The notes: generated by a model from the sequence alone, not told the origin. DNA of 64,000 bases from JAWKWH01 sp963669285 (GCA_963669285.2 CAXXSI010000014.1:372001-436000), one strand, 5' to 3'; numbered from the stretch's first letter, positions 9,116 through 19,176 are shown. Made by a program: numbers and translations.

Positions 9116-10034
9116 CGACCAGATCACCGGTTCACGGCTCGATGAGGCGCAAAGTCATCAGGCGCGATCTCTGTGGGGTGATGTCTGGAGGCAATATCTA
9201 GCGCACAAGGGCGGCGTTGCCGGCGCGGTGATATTTCTCGGAATCATACTGGCCATCGTCATTGGCCCGTTTCTGCATGATATCGATCCGCAATTCCTTG
9301 ATATCAAATCAAAAAACCAGGGTCCGTCGCTGCAACACCCGATGGGGACCGATAATCTGGGCCGCGACATGTTTGCCCAGGTGCTGGCCGGCGGCCGTAT
9401 TTCACTTGCGGTTGGTGTGACCGCAATGCTGCTTTCGCTGCTGTTGGGCACGCTCATCGGCGTATTGGCAGGTTTCGTGAAGTGGCTCGATGGCCCCCTG
9501 ATGCGGTTTACCGATCTGTTCCTTGCCCTGCCGCTTCTGCCTTTGCTGCTGGTCATCATCATGCTGTTTCGCGACACGCTGCGAAACCTGTTCGGACCCG
9601 AATCGGGCATTTTCCTGCTGATCGTCTTCGTTATCGGCATTACCAGCTGGATGCAGACTGCGCGGATTGTTCGTGGCGATGTGCTATCGGTAAAGGAGCA
9701 GGAGTTCGTACTGGCGGCCCGGTCGATCGGCACCAGGCAACAAAGGATTGTGTCGCGGCACATTCTGCCGAATATCCTGAGCCCTATCATGGTCTCGGCA
9801 ACGCTTGGCATTGCCAATGCGATCATCACCGAAAGCGCCTTGTCCTTCCTTGGACTGGGCTTTCCATCCGATTTCCCGACCTGGGGCAGGCTTCTCTACG
9901 ATGGAGTGAACTTTATCGCGATCACGCCGGAACGGGTGATCTGGCCAGGCCTGGCAATCTCGGCAAGCGTGCTGAGCGTCAACTTCATCGGCGATGCGCT
10001 GCGCGACGCACTAGACCCCCGCCTAAGGACCTGA
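9108..10034 (+). CDS. ABC importer permease, DppC class
   Basis: A 308-residue permease beginning at ATG 9108, inside the end of the DppB-type gene. An N-terminal cytoplasmic segment (SLWGDVWRQYLAHKGGVAGA) precedes the first span; the hallmark GTDNLGRDMFAQVLAGGRISL follows near residue 80, and the EAA loop appears as LAARSIGTRQQRIVSRHILP. It is the last gene of the 4127-10034 operon. The convergent downstream gene belongs to a second importer. Confidence 0.88.
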   Translation: MTDDQITGSRLDEAQSHQARSLWGDVWRQYLAHKGGVAGAVIFLGIILAIVIGPFLHDIDPQFLDIKSKNQGPSLQHPMGTDNLGRDMFAQVLAGGRISLAVGVTAMLLSLLLGTLIGVLAGFVKWLDGPLMRFTDLFLALPLLPLLLVIIMLFRDTLRNLFGPESGIFLLIVFVIGITSWMQTARIVRGDVLSVKEQEFVLAARSIGTRQQRIVSRHILPNILSPIMVSATLGIANAIITESALSFLGLGFPSDFPTWGRLLYDGVNFIAITPERVIWPGLAISASVLSVNFIGDALRDALDPRLRT

Positions 10035-10076
10035 TTGGCACGGACGACGGCATGCCAGTCTGAAACAATCGGCACG

Positions 10077-10104
10077 AAAAAGGGCCGGCGATAATCGCCG
10101 GCCC
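10077..10104 (-). terminator. Rho-independent terminator for the leftward ABC/hydantoinase operon
   Basis: A 10-bp stem (10082-10091 with 10095-10104, loop TAA) is followed on the minus strand by five T residues (10077-10081). It lies 23 bases past the stop of the binding-protein gene at 10127 and so ends the leftward operon. On the plus strand the hairpin lacks a T-run, although it could still slow read-through from the rightward importer operon. Confidence 0.8.
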
Positions 10105-10126
10105 ATTCGCCGTAACGGATAAAGGA

Positions 10127-11698
10127 TCAGTTGCAGACCCATTTCATATTGTAGAAATTGAACTCGAAGCTCTGCATTGGCACCCAGGCAAATCCGTCCA
10201 TGCAGTTGGAGAATGCCTGCTGACTGCGCTGTGTCAGCAAGAACACATCCGACTGCTGATCGGCCAGGCGCGCTTGGATATCCTTGTAGATCTGGTTTTG
10301 CTTGGCGATGTCGGCGGTGCCGCGGGCAGCTTCGATCATCGCGTCCAGTTCCGGATCCAGCACCCACTCCATCGACGCCCAGGTTCCCTTCGCCTTGGAA
10401 TGGTACTGGGTGTAGAAGAAGCTGTCGGGTGACGGATAGGTGGCACCGTAGAACACCTCGTTGATTGCCGGTGTCGTCTCGGCTTTGTTGGCCAATTCGG
10501 TCATCCGGTTCCAGGGTTCGGGCTTCAAGATCGTGTTGAAGCCGATCTGGTCGAGGTTGGATTTCATCAGCAGTGCAATCTCTTCCTCGAAGGCCAAACC
10601 GGCAACGAACATGATCTCGACCGGAATCGGATCATCGCCGGCATATTTGCTTTTCGCCACATGCTCACGCGCAACGTCGAGATTGAACTCCGGCGCAACA
10701 AGGTCGTTGTTGTAGGCGTCGGCAAACACGGACGGCATCGGCCCCGCGAGCGGCTCGCCGGGAAGAAGCGCCGAGCGGATTGTGTTGTAGTCGGTCGCGG
10801 CAGCGATCGCCCTGCGAATGTTGACATCGTCGGTTGGAGCGACTTGGTGATTGAGTTTCAGGTAGAAATTCGTCGCCGTCGGATATGTGACGATCCGGTA
10901 ATTCTCCAACTTGCCGATGGAATCGTAGGTTTCCTGCGCTTGCGCATCACTCGACATCGACAGTTCGCCCGAAGCTGCCAGCGCTTTAACGGTCGCTTCT
11001 TCGTTGGTGACGACGAAACGCACGGTGTCGATTGCCTGATCGTCCCAGCCGAGATGATAGCCATCATACTTCTTGATGGTCATGTTGGCGCCGCGATTCC
11101 AGTTATCCAGCATATAGGCGCCGGCGCCGGCACTGTTATTGGCCAGATAATCCGCCGCCCAGGGATCCGCATCGGTCTTGTTTTGCTCGGCAAGATCGCT
11201 GTTGACGACAAACATGATCGGCGTGTTGGTCAGGAACGGCGAATAGACCTTGTTCAGTTTGAATTCGACGGAATCGCCATCAATCGCGGTGACCGAATCC
11301 GGTCCGAGAATTCCCTCGAACAGGAAAGCCGGACCTTCGTTCAACGACAACAGGCGTTTCACCGAATAGACGACGTCCTTGGCCTCGACGGGTGATCCAT
11401 CCTGGAATGTCACGCCGCTCTTCAGATGAAACGTGTATGTCAGTGTGTCGTCTGATACGTCCCAGCTTTCGGCGATCAATGGCAGGATGTTACCCTTGGA
11501 ATCAAGTGTGGTCAGCGCGTCATAAAGATTCACGCCGGCCATGTATTCCGTGTAGTCATTGATTTTTGCCGGATCGATTGTTCCGAAAATCTGCACAACA
11601 TTCACCGTTGCGACATTTTCTGCGGCGGCCGATCCTGCGCTCAATGCCAGCCCGGCGCCCAACAAAGCGCCTTGCAGCAACTTGCTTGTTCTTTTCAT
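10127..11698 (-). CDS. ABC importer periplasmic substrate-binding protein, family 5 (second system)
   Basis: A 523-residue solute-binding protein with a clear signal peptide (cleavage near AGSAAA-ENV, about residue 27). It shows the family-5 elements 'YTFHLKSGVTFQDGSPVEAKDVVYS' near residue 90 and 'NIRRAIAAATDYN' near residue 295. It is the promoter-distal gene of the operon that also encodes two permeases, a fused ATPase, a hydantoinase-like protein and two DUF917 proteins, so its ligand is probably their substrate. It is clearly diverged from the other family-5 binding protein at 6300-7997. Confidence 0.87.
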   Translation of the reverse strand: MKRTSKLLQGALLGAGLALSAGSAAAENVATVNVVQIFGTIDPAKINDYTEYMAGVNLYDALTTLDSKGNILPLIAESWDVSDDTLTYTFHLKSGVTFQDGSPVEAKDVVYSVKRLLSLNEGPAFLFEGILGPDSVTAIDGDSVEFKLNKVYSPFLTNTPIMFVVNSDLAEQNKTDADPWAADYLANNSAGAGAYMLDNWNRGANMTIKKYDGYHLGWDDQAIDTVRFVVTNEEATVKALAASGELSMSSDAQAQETYDSIGKLENYRIVTYPTATNFYLKLNHQVAPTDDVNIRRAIAAATDYNTIRSALLPGEPLAGPMPSVFADAYNNDLVAPEFNLDVAREHVAKSKYAGDDPIPVEIMFVAGLAFEEEIALLMKSNLDQIGFNTILKPEPWNRMTELANKAETTPAINEVFYGATYPSPDSFFYTQYHSKAKGTWASMEWVLDPELDAMIEAARGTADIAKQNQIYKDIQARLADQQSDVFLLTQRSQQAFSNCMDGFAWVPMQSFEFNFYNMKWVCN

Positions 11699-11731
11699 TT
11701 GACCAACTCCCTTTGTTGTTGTGACCGATAC

Positions 11732-12835
11732 CTACGCCCGGTCATTGAGGGCCTCGATTGGCTGATAGTCCAGTTCGTAACCGAAATATCGAGGACCCAC
11801 CAATTCCAGTCCGTGTTTCGACCGCCATTGACTGTTGCAAGGCAGGCCAAAAACAATGACGCGGAATCCATATCTGATCTGCTCGGTGGTGATCGGTTGA
11901 CCGGTTTCAAGGTCAAGCAGGCAGATCAAATCAGGTGTCATCGCCATTGGTTCTCCATCGGACCGTCTGGCGATCAGAAACTCATTTTGAAACTCAAGCG
12001 TGATGTTCGAGCCGTCGTCGGGGCCCAGGCCGGCAAGAACACACGATCCTTTTGCAAATCCGCCCTCGGTGCGCCTGTCGACATCCTGTACGCGCCCCTC
12101 GAACAGGCGGATGCCGTCCAGCTTCTCGGCAAGCGCATCAACCGGATTGCGATTGGCTGATTGTTCAGCTTCGATAATCTGGCCGATCGACTTGATCAGC
12201 GACATTGATCCGCGCAGAATTGCCTTCTTGGCTTCTCTCCCGCGCATTGGATAGAGCGCAATCAGTGCCGCTCCCCCCATCTCGACCGTCGCCACGCGGG
12301 CGAATTTCTCTGTCGAAAGATTGTCGACTGCGTTGATGACGACGGAATTGCCCTTCTCGTCCGCCATCACCATCGGCGTGGCTTTCAGATCGTGCATGGT
12401 TAGCGAGACCATTTGCAGTTCGGGAAATGCGCGGCCCATTCCGTCGCCGTCGACAATCGGCAGGCCGGCAGCCGCGGCAACCGCAACCGGGATGGTCGAA
12501 TTCAGACCACCGGCTTCGATGCAGAAAATCGCGTCAGCGGTTTTCCCCAGATAGGCTTCCAGCGCCTTCAGGGCGTTACTGGCTTCCGTCCCCTTGGGCA
12601 GTTTCTCCAACATCACCGTCGGTGCGCCCATCATCGCAACCGGGATCACCAGCGCGTCATCATCGAGGCTGTCGACATCGACAACCTTTACCGGCCCGTG
12701 CTGTTCGATGGCGTTTTCGGCCATCAGCTTGCCGATATAGGGATCGCCGCCGCCACCGGTCCCGAGGAAAGCACCGCCAAGCGCGATATCGGCCATGTCG
12801 GCCATTTCGATGATTTTGATCGGTTCAACGCTCAT
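11732..12835 (-). CDS. DUF917 / S-methyl-thiohydantoin-desulfurase-like protein (copy 1)
   Basis: A 367-residue protein with the DUF917 glycine motif GTGGGGDPYIGK near residue 27, then DDDALVIPVAMMGAPTV and a VDGDGMGRAFPELQM segment around residues 140-155. DUF917 has been renamed after an S-methyl thiohydantoin desulfurase; members sit beside hydantoinase/oxoprolinase genes, as here. The start overlaps the stop of the second DUF917 gene by four bases (ATGA). The exact reaction is unknown; participation in breakdown of a cyclic amide or thioamide is an inference from family and context. Confidence 0.8.
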   Translation of the reverse strand: MSVEPIKIIEMADMADIALGGAFLGTGGGGDPYIGKLMAENAIEQHGPVKVVDVDSLDDDALVIPVAMMGAPTVMLEKLPKGTEASNALKALEAYLGKTADAIFCIEAGGLNSTIPVAVAAAAGLPIVDGDGMGRAFPELQMVSLTMHDLKATPMVMADEKGNSVVINAVDNLSTEKFARVATVEMGGAALIALYPMRGREAKKAILRGSMSLIKSIGQIIEAEQSANRNPVDALAEKLDGIRLFEGRVQDVDRRTEGGFAKGSCVLAGLGPDDGSNITLEFQNEFLIARRSDGEPMAMTPDLICLLDLETGQPITTEQIRYGFRVIVFGLPCNSQWRSKHGLELVGPRYFGYELDYQPIEALNDRA

Positions 12836-13941
12836 TGAATTCCTCCCGCATGATTGCGACGGGGCAAGGGTGAATAGACAAGATCTGAATAGCCGAAGGC
12901 CGCCGGGCCAATCACATCGAGCGCTTCCGGCGAACGCAAAAGGTCATGACAGGGAAGAGCCAGGATTGCGATCCTCTGCCCGTAGCGCAAAACTTCCGTG
13001 GTGATCGGCATGCCGGTGTCGGAATCGAGTACGACGATGAGATCGGGTACGCATACTTCCATGTCTCCATCGCGCCGAAACACCAGGAACTCGTTCTGCA
13101 GATCGATCAGGCCGGTCTGGCCCTGATAGCCTCCAAATCCTTCGACCCGGACCTCGCCAACCGCAAAGCCACCTTTGAGGTGCCGTTTCAGGTCGACGAT
13201 CTTCGCGGTCATCAGCAGGCGGCCATCTTCATGATCAAGGATCGCGGCAATGGGATCGCGGTGCTCGCGCTGTGCGTCGAACACCGCTTTTCCGAGCGAC
13301 CATGCCTGGGTGATGGTGTCCGGGACCGCAAACTTCTTCACGAACTCGCCGCGCATCGGCGACAGTGCGATGCCGGCGGCCGCACCCATGGCGACAACAG
13401 AGGCGCGAGCCAGTTTTTCCAGCCAGACCTCGGAAGCCGTGTTGCGGAAGACAACCACATTGCCCTTCTCGTCGGCCATCGCCGAAGGAGACGATTTATG
13501 CCCATAGATCGACCATGTGCACATCTGCATTTCCGGAAAAGCCCTGCCCATCCCGTCGCCATCGACAACCGGAATTCCGGCTTGTGCGGCCGTCAGCATG
13601 GGCTCCATTGAATTGGCGCCGCCGATCTCAGAGGAGATCGTTGCATCGATTTTCTGTCCAAGTTCCTGTTCGAGCGCTTGCAAGGCCCGCAGACACTCCT
13701 CTCCCTGCTCGATCTTCTCGACGCCGACGACCGGAGCGCCGATGCCGCCAAGCGAAACAACGAGCGCGTCATCATCGAGTTCACGCAGCGGAATGACATC
13801 GATTCTGCGTCCCTTGCGCAGTTCCTCGCGGCAGCGCAATTTACCGATGTAGGGATTTCCACCCCCGCCGGTGCCCAGAATGCCGGCACCGACCTCAATC
13901 GCCTCGAGCTCCGGTTCTCCAACCTGACGCAGACTATCCAT
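12832..13941 (-). CDS. DUF917 / S-methyl-thiohydantoin-desulfurase-like protein (copy 2)
   Basis: A 369-residue paralogue of its neighbour, with GTGGGGNPYIGK near residue 21, DDDALVVSLGGIGAPVVG and VDGDGMGRAFPEMQM. The frame is open 67 codons further upstream, but that stretch overlaps the hydantoinase gene and does not resemble the family; ATG 13941 overlaps the upstream stop by eight bases and is the natural start. Two tandem DUF917 genes suggest a hetero-oligomer or two successive steps. The N-terminal domain binds the characteristic glycine-rich loop; no catalytic residue can be named with confidence. Confidence 0.8.
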   Translation of the reverse strand: MDSLRQVGEPELEAIEVGAGILGTGGGGNPYIGKLRCREELRKGRRIDVIPLRELDDDALVVSLGGIGAPVVGVEKIEQGEECLRALQALEQELGQKIDATISSEIGGANSMEPMLTAAQAGIPVVDGDGMGRAFPEMQMCTWSIYGHKSSPSAMADEKGNVVVFRNTASEVWLEKLARASVVAMGAAAGIALSPMRGEFVKKFAVPDTITQAWSLGKAVFDAQREHRDPIAAILDHEDGRLLMTAKIVDLKRHLKGGFAVGEVRVEGFGGYQGQTGLIDLQNEFLVFRRDGDMEVCVPDLIVVLDSDTGMPITTEVLRYGQRIAILALPCHDLLRSPEALDVIGPAAFGYSDLVYSPLPRRNHAGGIQ

Positions 13942-15475
13942 CGAGATCACCGACGACCTTGAGGCGGATACGCGTGGCGTTTCCGGGCAGGTAGGCGAGC
14001 GGAACATCCTCCTGGTCGAGAAGCTCGATGGATTCCGGTTTTGCGCCCGCCGATATCGCCTTTTCGGTTGCTTCCTTTCGGGCGCTTTCCAGGGCCTCGT
14101 CGCGGGAGGTTTTCTCGAGACTGAAAATCCGATCGACTTCACCGCTGATCTGCCCGATCGCAGCGCCCACGGCGTTTGCGACCGCGAAATTTTCCGGCTT
14201 GATCACCGGCAGTTCGCCAACCTTGTCGCGGACCAGAATGCTGCCACCGCCAACGGCGAGCACGGGGATTTTTTCCGGTGAAACCCGCATGCGCTCCACC
14301 GCGTTGACAATCATTTCATCTATGACGTTGCGAATGGCTTCCAAACGTTGCTTGCCCAAACCGCGGGCGGGTTCTGCGTCACCAATATCGGCAAAACCGA
14401 GACCGACAGCGATGTCTGTTGTCGTCAGCGTTTTACCGCCAAACAACATCCCGTCGGTGTGGATCCGGTAACCGACCGATTTGGGACCTACCGTGATCGG
14501 ATCACCCGCATCGACAATCGAGCCGCCGCCAAGCGCTATGGAGAACACGTCCGGCATGCGGAAATTGGTCCGCACACCGCCAATGTCGACCGATGTGCTG
14601 GCCTGGCGCGGGAAACCCTTGATGATGGAACCGACATCGGTCGATGTGCCGCCGATATCGACGACAACCGCGTTTTCCTCACCGGTCAGGAAGGAGGCGC
14701 CGCGCATGGAGTTTGTCGGCCCGCTGGCAAAGGTAAGTACCGGATAGGCCTTGACGAATTCCGCTCCCATCAGCGTGCCGTCGTTCTGGGTGATGAAGCA
14801 CGGGCATTTCAATCCGGCCGATGCCAGGGCACGCCCGAACGCTTCGACGGTTTCCGCGCTCAGACGCCGTAGCGAAGCATTCATGATCGCGGCGTTTTCG
14901 CGCTCGAGGATGCCTAAGCGGCCGATCTCGCTCGAAAGCGTGAAGCTGGCATCGGGCAGGCGTTCGGCCAGCACAGCGTGGGCCTTCTGTTCCATTTCGC
15001 CATTGACCGGGCTGAATATCGAGCTGATCGCGACCGTATCGATGCCTTGCTTGCCGATTTCGTCGGCGATGCCGCGCAATTCGTCTTCGTCGATCGCCGA
15101 AATCTCGCGGCCATCGAATTCATTGCCGCCCTTGGCCATCCAGTAGTGCCCGCCAACCGTATCGCGGATATCTTCTGGCCAATCGACCATCGGCGGCAGG
15201 CATTCGGCCGCCGGCAGGCACAATCGTACTGCGGCCGTCTTGGACAGGCGACGACGTTCGACGACGGCATTGGTAAAATGAGTTGTCCCGATCATGACGG
15301 CGCCGATCTGGTCTGCGCCGATACCACTTTCATCCAGGACTTGTTTCAGGCTCGCAACAATCCCGCCGGTCACGTCTTCGGTGGTCGGCGACTTTACACC
15401 GAGCACGAGCGTGTTGCCGTCCATGACCACGGCATCCGTGTTGGTGCCGCCAACATCAATACCTATTCGATACAT
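13934..15475 (-). CDS. Hydantoinase/oxoprolinase family protein (HyuA-like, single-subunit)
   Basis: A 513-residue protein starting MYRIGIDVGGTNTDAVV, the phosphate-binding motif of the actin/hexokinase fold shared by N-methylhydantoinase A and 5-oxoprolinase A. A second signature, VVDIGGTSTDVG, lies near residue 270, and AVGGGS appears around residue 410. Family enzymes open cyclic amides such as hydantoins, often using ATP. The ATG at 15475 has AGGAAG upstream and is chosen over an in-frame start 20 codons earlier that overlaps the ATPase gene. No hyuB-type subunit is present; the DUF917 genes take its place. Confidence 0.85.
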   Translation of the reverse strand: MYRIGIDVGGTNTDAVVMDGNTLVLGVKSPTTEDVTGGIVASLKQVLDESGIGADQIGAVMIGTTHFTNAVVERRRLSKTAAVRLCLPAAECLPPMVDWPEDIRDTVGGHYWMAKGGNEFDGREISAIDEDELRGIADEIGKQGIDTVAISSIFSPVNGEMEQKAHAVLAERLPDASFTLSSEIGRLGILERENAAIMNASLRRLSAETVEAFGRALASAGLKCPCFITQNDGTLMGAEFVKAYPVLTFASGPTNSMRGASFLTGEENAVVVDIGGTSTDVGSIIKGFPRQASTSVDIGGVRTNFRMPDVFSIALGGGSIVDAGDPITVGPKSVGYRIHTDGMLFGGKTLTTTDIAVGLGFADIGDAEPARGLGKQRLEAIRNVIDEMIVNAVERMRVSPEKIPVLAVGGGSILVRDKVGELPVIKPENFAVANAVGAAIGQISGEVDRIFSLEKTSRDEALESARKEATEKAISAGAKPESIELLDQEDVPLAYLPGNATRIRLKVVGDLDG

Positions 15476-15485
15476 TCGTTCTTCC

Positions 15486-17186
15486 TCAATTAAGCGTTGT
15501 CGTTGATGACAGGACCGCCTGGCGCTCCCCGGCATCCACGGTGGGTTTCTGGGCCGCTTCCTCGTCGGTCAGGACAGGGATCGAACTGAGCAGTGCCCGG
15601 GTGTAGATGTGTTGCGGATTGGCAAACACCTCAGGTGTATTGCCCTGCTCGCAGATTTCGCCGCGAAACATGACCGCGACGCGATTGCAGAAATTGCGCA
15701 TGAGACTGAGATCATGGCTGATGAAAACGTAGGTCAGTTCCAGTTCTTCGCGCAGGCGCTTCAGCAGATCGATCACCACGTTCTGGATGAGCACGTCCAA
15801 AGCCGACGTGGGCTCGTCGAGCACAAGGATTTTTGGATTGACCGAAAGCGCGCGGGCGATCGCTACCCGCTGTTTCTGGCCACCTGACAGCTCATGCGGA
15901 TACATTGAAGCATATCGCGCCGGCAGATCGACCAGTTCGAGCAGCTCGTCAATTCTCGATTTGATATCGGCCTTATTGTAGCCGGCAAACAATAACGGAA
16001 CCGACAGCTGATCGGCAACGGAGCGCTTGGGATTTAGGGATGAACCGGGATTTTGATAGACGATCTGGACAAGCCGGCGAAAATCCTTGGTGCCAGCCAT
16101 CTCCTTGACCGATTTGCCATCGATCAGAATGTCACCGCTGGTCGGACTGAACAGGCCGAGCATGATCTTGGCCAGTGTCGTCTTGCCCGAACCGGATTCA
16201 CCGGCAATCCCAAAAATATCACCGCGATTGATTGACAGATCGACATGGTTCACAGCGCGGCTTACACCGATCTGCCGGTTGAGCAGACCGCTTCGCAAAG
16301 GAAAATCCTTGCAAACATCATTGACCTGGATAGCCGGTCCATTGACGCCGTCATGAACAACATCGGTCACACTCGGACCATACAGCGGAGGCACAGCGTC
16401 CATCAGGCTCCGGGTGTATTCGTGTTCCGGTTTTCTGAAGATCGTCTGACGATCGCCGCTTTCGACTATGCGGCCACGCTCCATGACGTAGACCCTGTCG
16501 GCCATTTCGCGAACCACGCCGAGATTGTGGGTGATCAGCATGAGCGACATGCCGGTTTCGTCGACCAGCTTGTTCAATAGAACCAGTATTTCCTGTTGGG
16601 TTGTGACATCGAGTGCGGTTCCAGGCTCATCGGCAATGAGAAGCCTGGGATTGTTCAACAGCGCCATGCCGATCAGCACGCGCTGGCGCATGCCGCCGGA
16701 CAGCATGATCGGATAGGCCTGGCAGATGCGCTCCGGATCGGATAACTGGACGCCGCGGAGCACCTCGAAGATACGTTCGCCGCGCTCGGTCTTGTTGCGC
16801 GTTATGCCAAGCCTGACATCGGCGAACCTGACGATATCGTCCATCTGCCTGCCGATTGTCAGCAGCGGATTAAACGACAGCAACGGATCCTGCAGAACGA
16901 TGGAAATCCCGGTTCCCTTCAACCGGTTGCGCGCCCGCTTGTCGAGCGTCAGTAGTTCAGTGCCCTCGAACCTGATGGAACCGCCGTCAATTGTAGCCGG
17001 GGGCATCGGAAGGGTTCCGATGATCGCCCGCATCGTCACCGTCTTTCCCGAGCCGGACTGACCGATCAACGAAACCCGTTCTCCCTGTCCGACCCGCATG
17101 GAAACGTCATGCAGTATCTGGCTGCGCTGGCCGTAGGTGGTGAATGATATGTCGAGGCCGGATATATCGAGGATGGGATTGCTCAT
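15486..17186 (-). CDS. ABC importer ATP-binding protein, two fused ATPase domains
   Basis: A 566-residue tandem ATPase combining OppD- and OppF-type halves. The first half has Walker A GQSGSGKTV and signature LSGGMRQRV; the second has GESGSGKTTL and LSGGQKQRV with Walker B ILVLDEPTSALDV. Such fusions replace the two separate ATPases seen in the importer at 4127-6218. ATG 17186 has GGAG five bases upstream and overlaps the permease stop by one base; a GTG three bases earlier is less well placed. Confidence 0.88.
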   Translation of the reverse strand: MSNPILDISGLDISFTTYGQRSQILHDVSMRVGQGERVSLIGQSGSGKTVTMRAIIGTLPMPPATIDGGSIRFEGTELLTLDKRARNRLKGTGISIVLQDPLLSFNPLLTIGRQMDDIVRFADVRLGITRNKTERGERIFEVLRGVQLSDPERICQAYPIMLSGGMRQRVLIGMALLNNPRLLIADEPGTALDVTTQQEILVLLNKLVDETGMSLMLITHNLGVVREMADRVYVMERGRIVESGDRQTIFRKPEHEYTRSLMDAVPPLYGPSVTDVVHDGVNGPAIQVNDVCKDFPLRSGLLNRQIGVSRAVNHVDLSINRGDIFGIAGESGSGKTTLAKIMLGLFSPTSGDILIDGKSVKEMAGTKDFRRLVQIVYQNPGSSLNPKRSVADQLSVPLLFAGYNKADIKSRIDELLELVDLPARYASMYPHELSGGQKQRVAIARALSVNPKILVLDEPTSALDVLIQNVVIDLLKRLREELELTYVFISHDLSLMRNFCNRVAVMFRGEICEQGNTPEVFANPQHIYTRALLSSIPVLTDEEAAQKPTVDAGERQAVLSSTTTLN

Positions 17187-18067
17187 CACAGCTCCACATC
17201 CATCATGTCGCGCAGGCCGTCGCCGAGCAGGTTAAAGCCCAGGATCGCATAGAGGATTGCAAGGCCTGGCATGAGCGCCTCCCACCAGAACTCCGGAAGG
17301 TACTCCGAACCGGTGGAAACCATGGTGCCCAAATCGGGAGTTGGCGGCTGGACGCCCAATCCCAAGAAAGACAATGCCGCACCGAACAAGATGACGAATC
17401 CGGCATCGAGCGAAATCTTCACCGATATTGCCGACACGCAGTTCGGCAGAAGTTCGCGGAACATGATGTGGAAGTGGCTGGCGCCGGCGACCTTTGCCGC
17501 CTCCACATAGTCCTCGGTCATCTGCGCCTTGACGATGCGGTAGATCAGGCGCGTGTGCCAGGTCCACCACAACAGCGTGATCGCGATCATGGCGTTGATC
17601 AAATTGGGAGACAACACTGCCGTTATCGCCAGTGCCATTGCCAGGGGTGGGATCGCCAGCATGATGTCTGTGAATCGCATGATGATGAATTCGACCTTGC
17701 CGCCGAAATAACCGGCCGCCAGGCCGAGGCAGACACCGAAGGGCACGGCGACACCCAGAACCCCGATTACCAGACCCAGCGAGACGCGATAGCCGTAGAC
17801 GACCCGGCTGAATATATCACGCCCGACATTGTCGGTTCCAAACAGGAATTCCCAGCTTGGCGGCGAATGCCGGTTGATGAAGTCGACATGGGCGCCGGCC
17901 GATTGCGGTGAAGTCGCGATGTAGGGCGCGAAAATCGCCGCGATAAATACCGACAGGACAATGGCAGACCCGACCAACGCCGACGGATTGCGGCTGAAAC
18001 GGTACCAGGCCATCTGCCGGCTTGTCAGCGTGCGGTGCTGGCGCATGTCATCAAACTGGGCGGTCAT
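17186..18067 (-). CDS. ABC importer permease, DppC class (second system)
   Basis: A 293-residue permease beginning MTAQFDDMRQHRTLTS. It has the DppC landmarks FLFGTDNVGRDIFSRVVYGYRVSL near residue 80 and an EAA loop around VEAAKVAGASHFHIMFRELLP. The open frame runs upstream into the DppB gene, but ATG 18067 gives the usual length and a 4-base ATGA overlap. It pairs with the DppB-type permease at 18064-19086. Confidence 0.87.
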   Translation of the reverse strand: MTAQFDDMRQHRTLTSRQMAWYRFSRNPSALVGSAIVLSVFIAAIFAPYIATSPQSAGAHVDFINRHSPPSWEFLFGTDNVGRDIFSRVVYGYRVSLGLVIGVLGVAVPFGVCLGLAAGYFGGKVEFIIMRFTDIMLAIPPLAMALAITAVLSPNLINAMIAITLLWWTWHTRLIYRIVKAQMTEDYVEAAKVAGASHFHIMFRELLPNCVSAISVKISLDAGFVILFGAALSFLGLGVQPPTPDLGTMVSTGSEYLPEFWWEALMPGLAILYAILGFNLLGDGLRDMMDVEL

Positions 18068-19086
18068 GTCGACTGCTCTCCGCGTATCCGGTGGCGCGGG
18101 TCGATGAGGCCGAGCAACATATCGATGGTGAGATTGGCAATGACGAAGAATACACCCGATACCAACACCACGCCGATGACGGCATTGAGATCCTTCTGCA
18201 GGATGGTCCGCACTCCGTAGCTGGCAATGCCGGGCCACGAAAACACGAACTCGACTATGAAGGCGTTGCCGATCAGCGAGGCAAATTCGAGGCCGAGAAT
18301 TGTCAGTGGCGCCACGCTGGCCACCCGCAACATGTAACGCAGCGTGACAACGCGTTCCGGAATACCATAGGCGCGAGCCGCCTCGATGAAATCGCGCGAC
18401 CCGACATCGATCATGGATGATCGGGTAATACGCATCACCTGACCGATACCGGCGGCGGCAAGTGCCGTGGCCGGCAAACAAATGTAGCGCAGCGCATCAA
18501 AAAAGACATCCGGCCGCCCGGACAGAAGGGAATCAAGCAATAGCAGACCGGTGATCGAAGCCTGGAAATCCATCGTCGGGCTAAGCCGTCCGGTGACCGG
18601 AAAGAAAGTGAGATAATAACTGGCCAAAAGCTGAAGGATTATCGCCAACACAAAACCAGGCGTGACGACGCCGATCAGCGACACGATGCGGGTGACGTTG
18701 TCCACCCAGCTATCGCGATAATAGGCGGCCAGAACACCCAGCGGAATCGAGATGATGATCTGCAGCAGGATCGTCGCCAGAACCAGTTCGAATGTCGCCG
18801 GCAATGCCTGCAAGATATCGTCCATGACGGGACGGCTGGTCAGCAGCGACTTTCCAAGGTCGCCTTGCGCAAGACCGGAAAGATAGTTCCACAGCTGTAT
18901 GTAGAACGGATCATTGAGACCCATTTCCTGGCGCAGTTCTTCCACCTGGGCTGCGGTTGCAAGCGGACCAAGCGCAATGCGTGCCGGATCTCCGGGGACG
19001 ATTCGCGCTATGACGAAAATCATCACCGCGAGCCCCAGAAGTACCATCAAAAGCGAGATTGCCCGCTTTGTCAGATAGAACGCCAT
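18064..19086 (-). CDS. ABC importer permease, DppB class (second system)
   Basis: A 340-residue permease starting MAFYLTKRAISLLMVLLGLAV, with about six spans. The cytoplasmic docking loop is around IEAARAYGIPERVVTLRYML. It is the first gene of the leftward operon extending to 10127: permease B, permease C, fused ATPase, hydantoinase-like protein, two DUF917 proteins and binding protein. The regulator gene at 19177 lies 91 bases upstream on the same strand; the A+T-rich gap could hold the operon promoter. Confidence 0.87.
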   Translation of the reverse strand: MAFYLTKRAISLLMVLLGLAVMIFVIARIVPGDPARIALGPLATAAQVEELRQEMGLNDPFYIQLWNYLSGLAQGDLGKSLLTSRPVMDDILQALPATFELVLATILLQIIISIPLGVLAAYYRDSWVDNVTRIVSLIGVVTPGFVLAIILQLLASYYLTFFPVTGRLSPTMDFQASITGLLLLDSLLSGRPDVFFDALRYICLPATALAAAGIGQVMRITRSSMIDVGSRDFIEAARAYGIPERVVTLRYMLRVASVAPLTILGLEFASLIGNAFIVEFVFSWPGIASYGVRTILQKDLNAVIGVVLVSGVFFVIANLTIDMLLGLIDPRHRIRGEQST

Positions 19087-19176
19087 CCCTAACTCTCCCA
19101 GACTGCATGCTGGCAGATGGCGGATCGATTACCGAATCCTAATTGGTATAAATTCAGATAAATGAGTATAGTTTTT

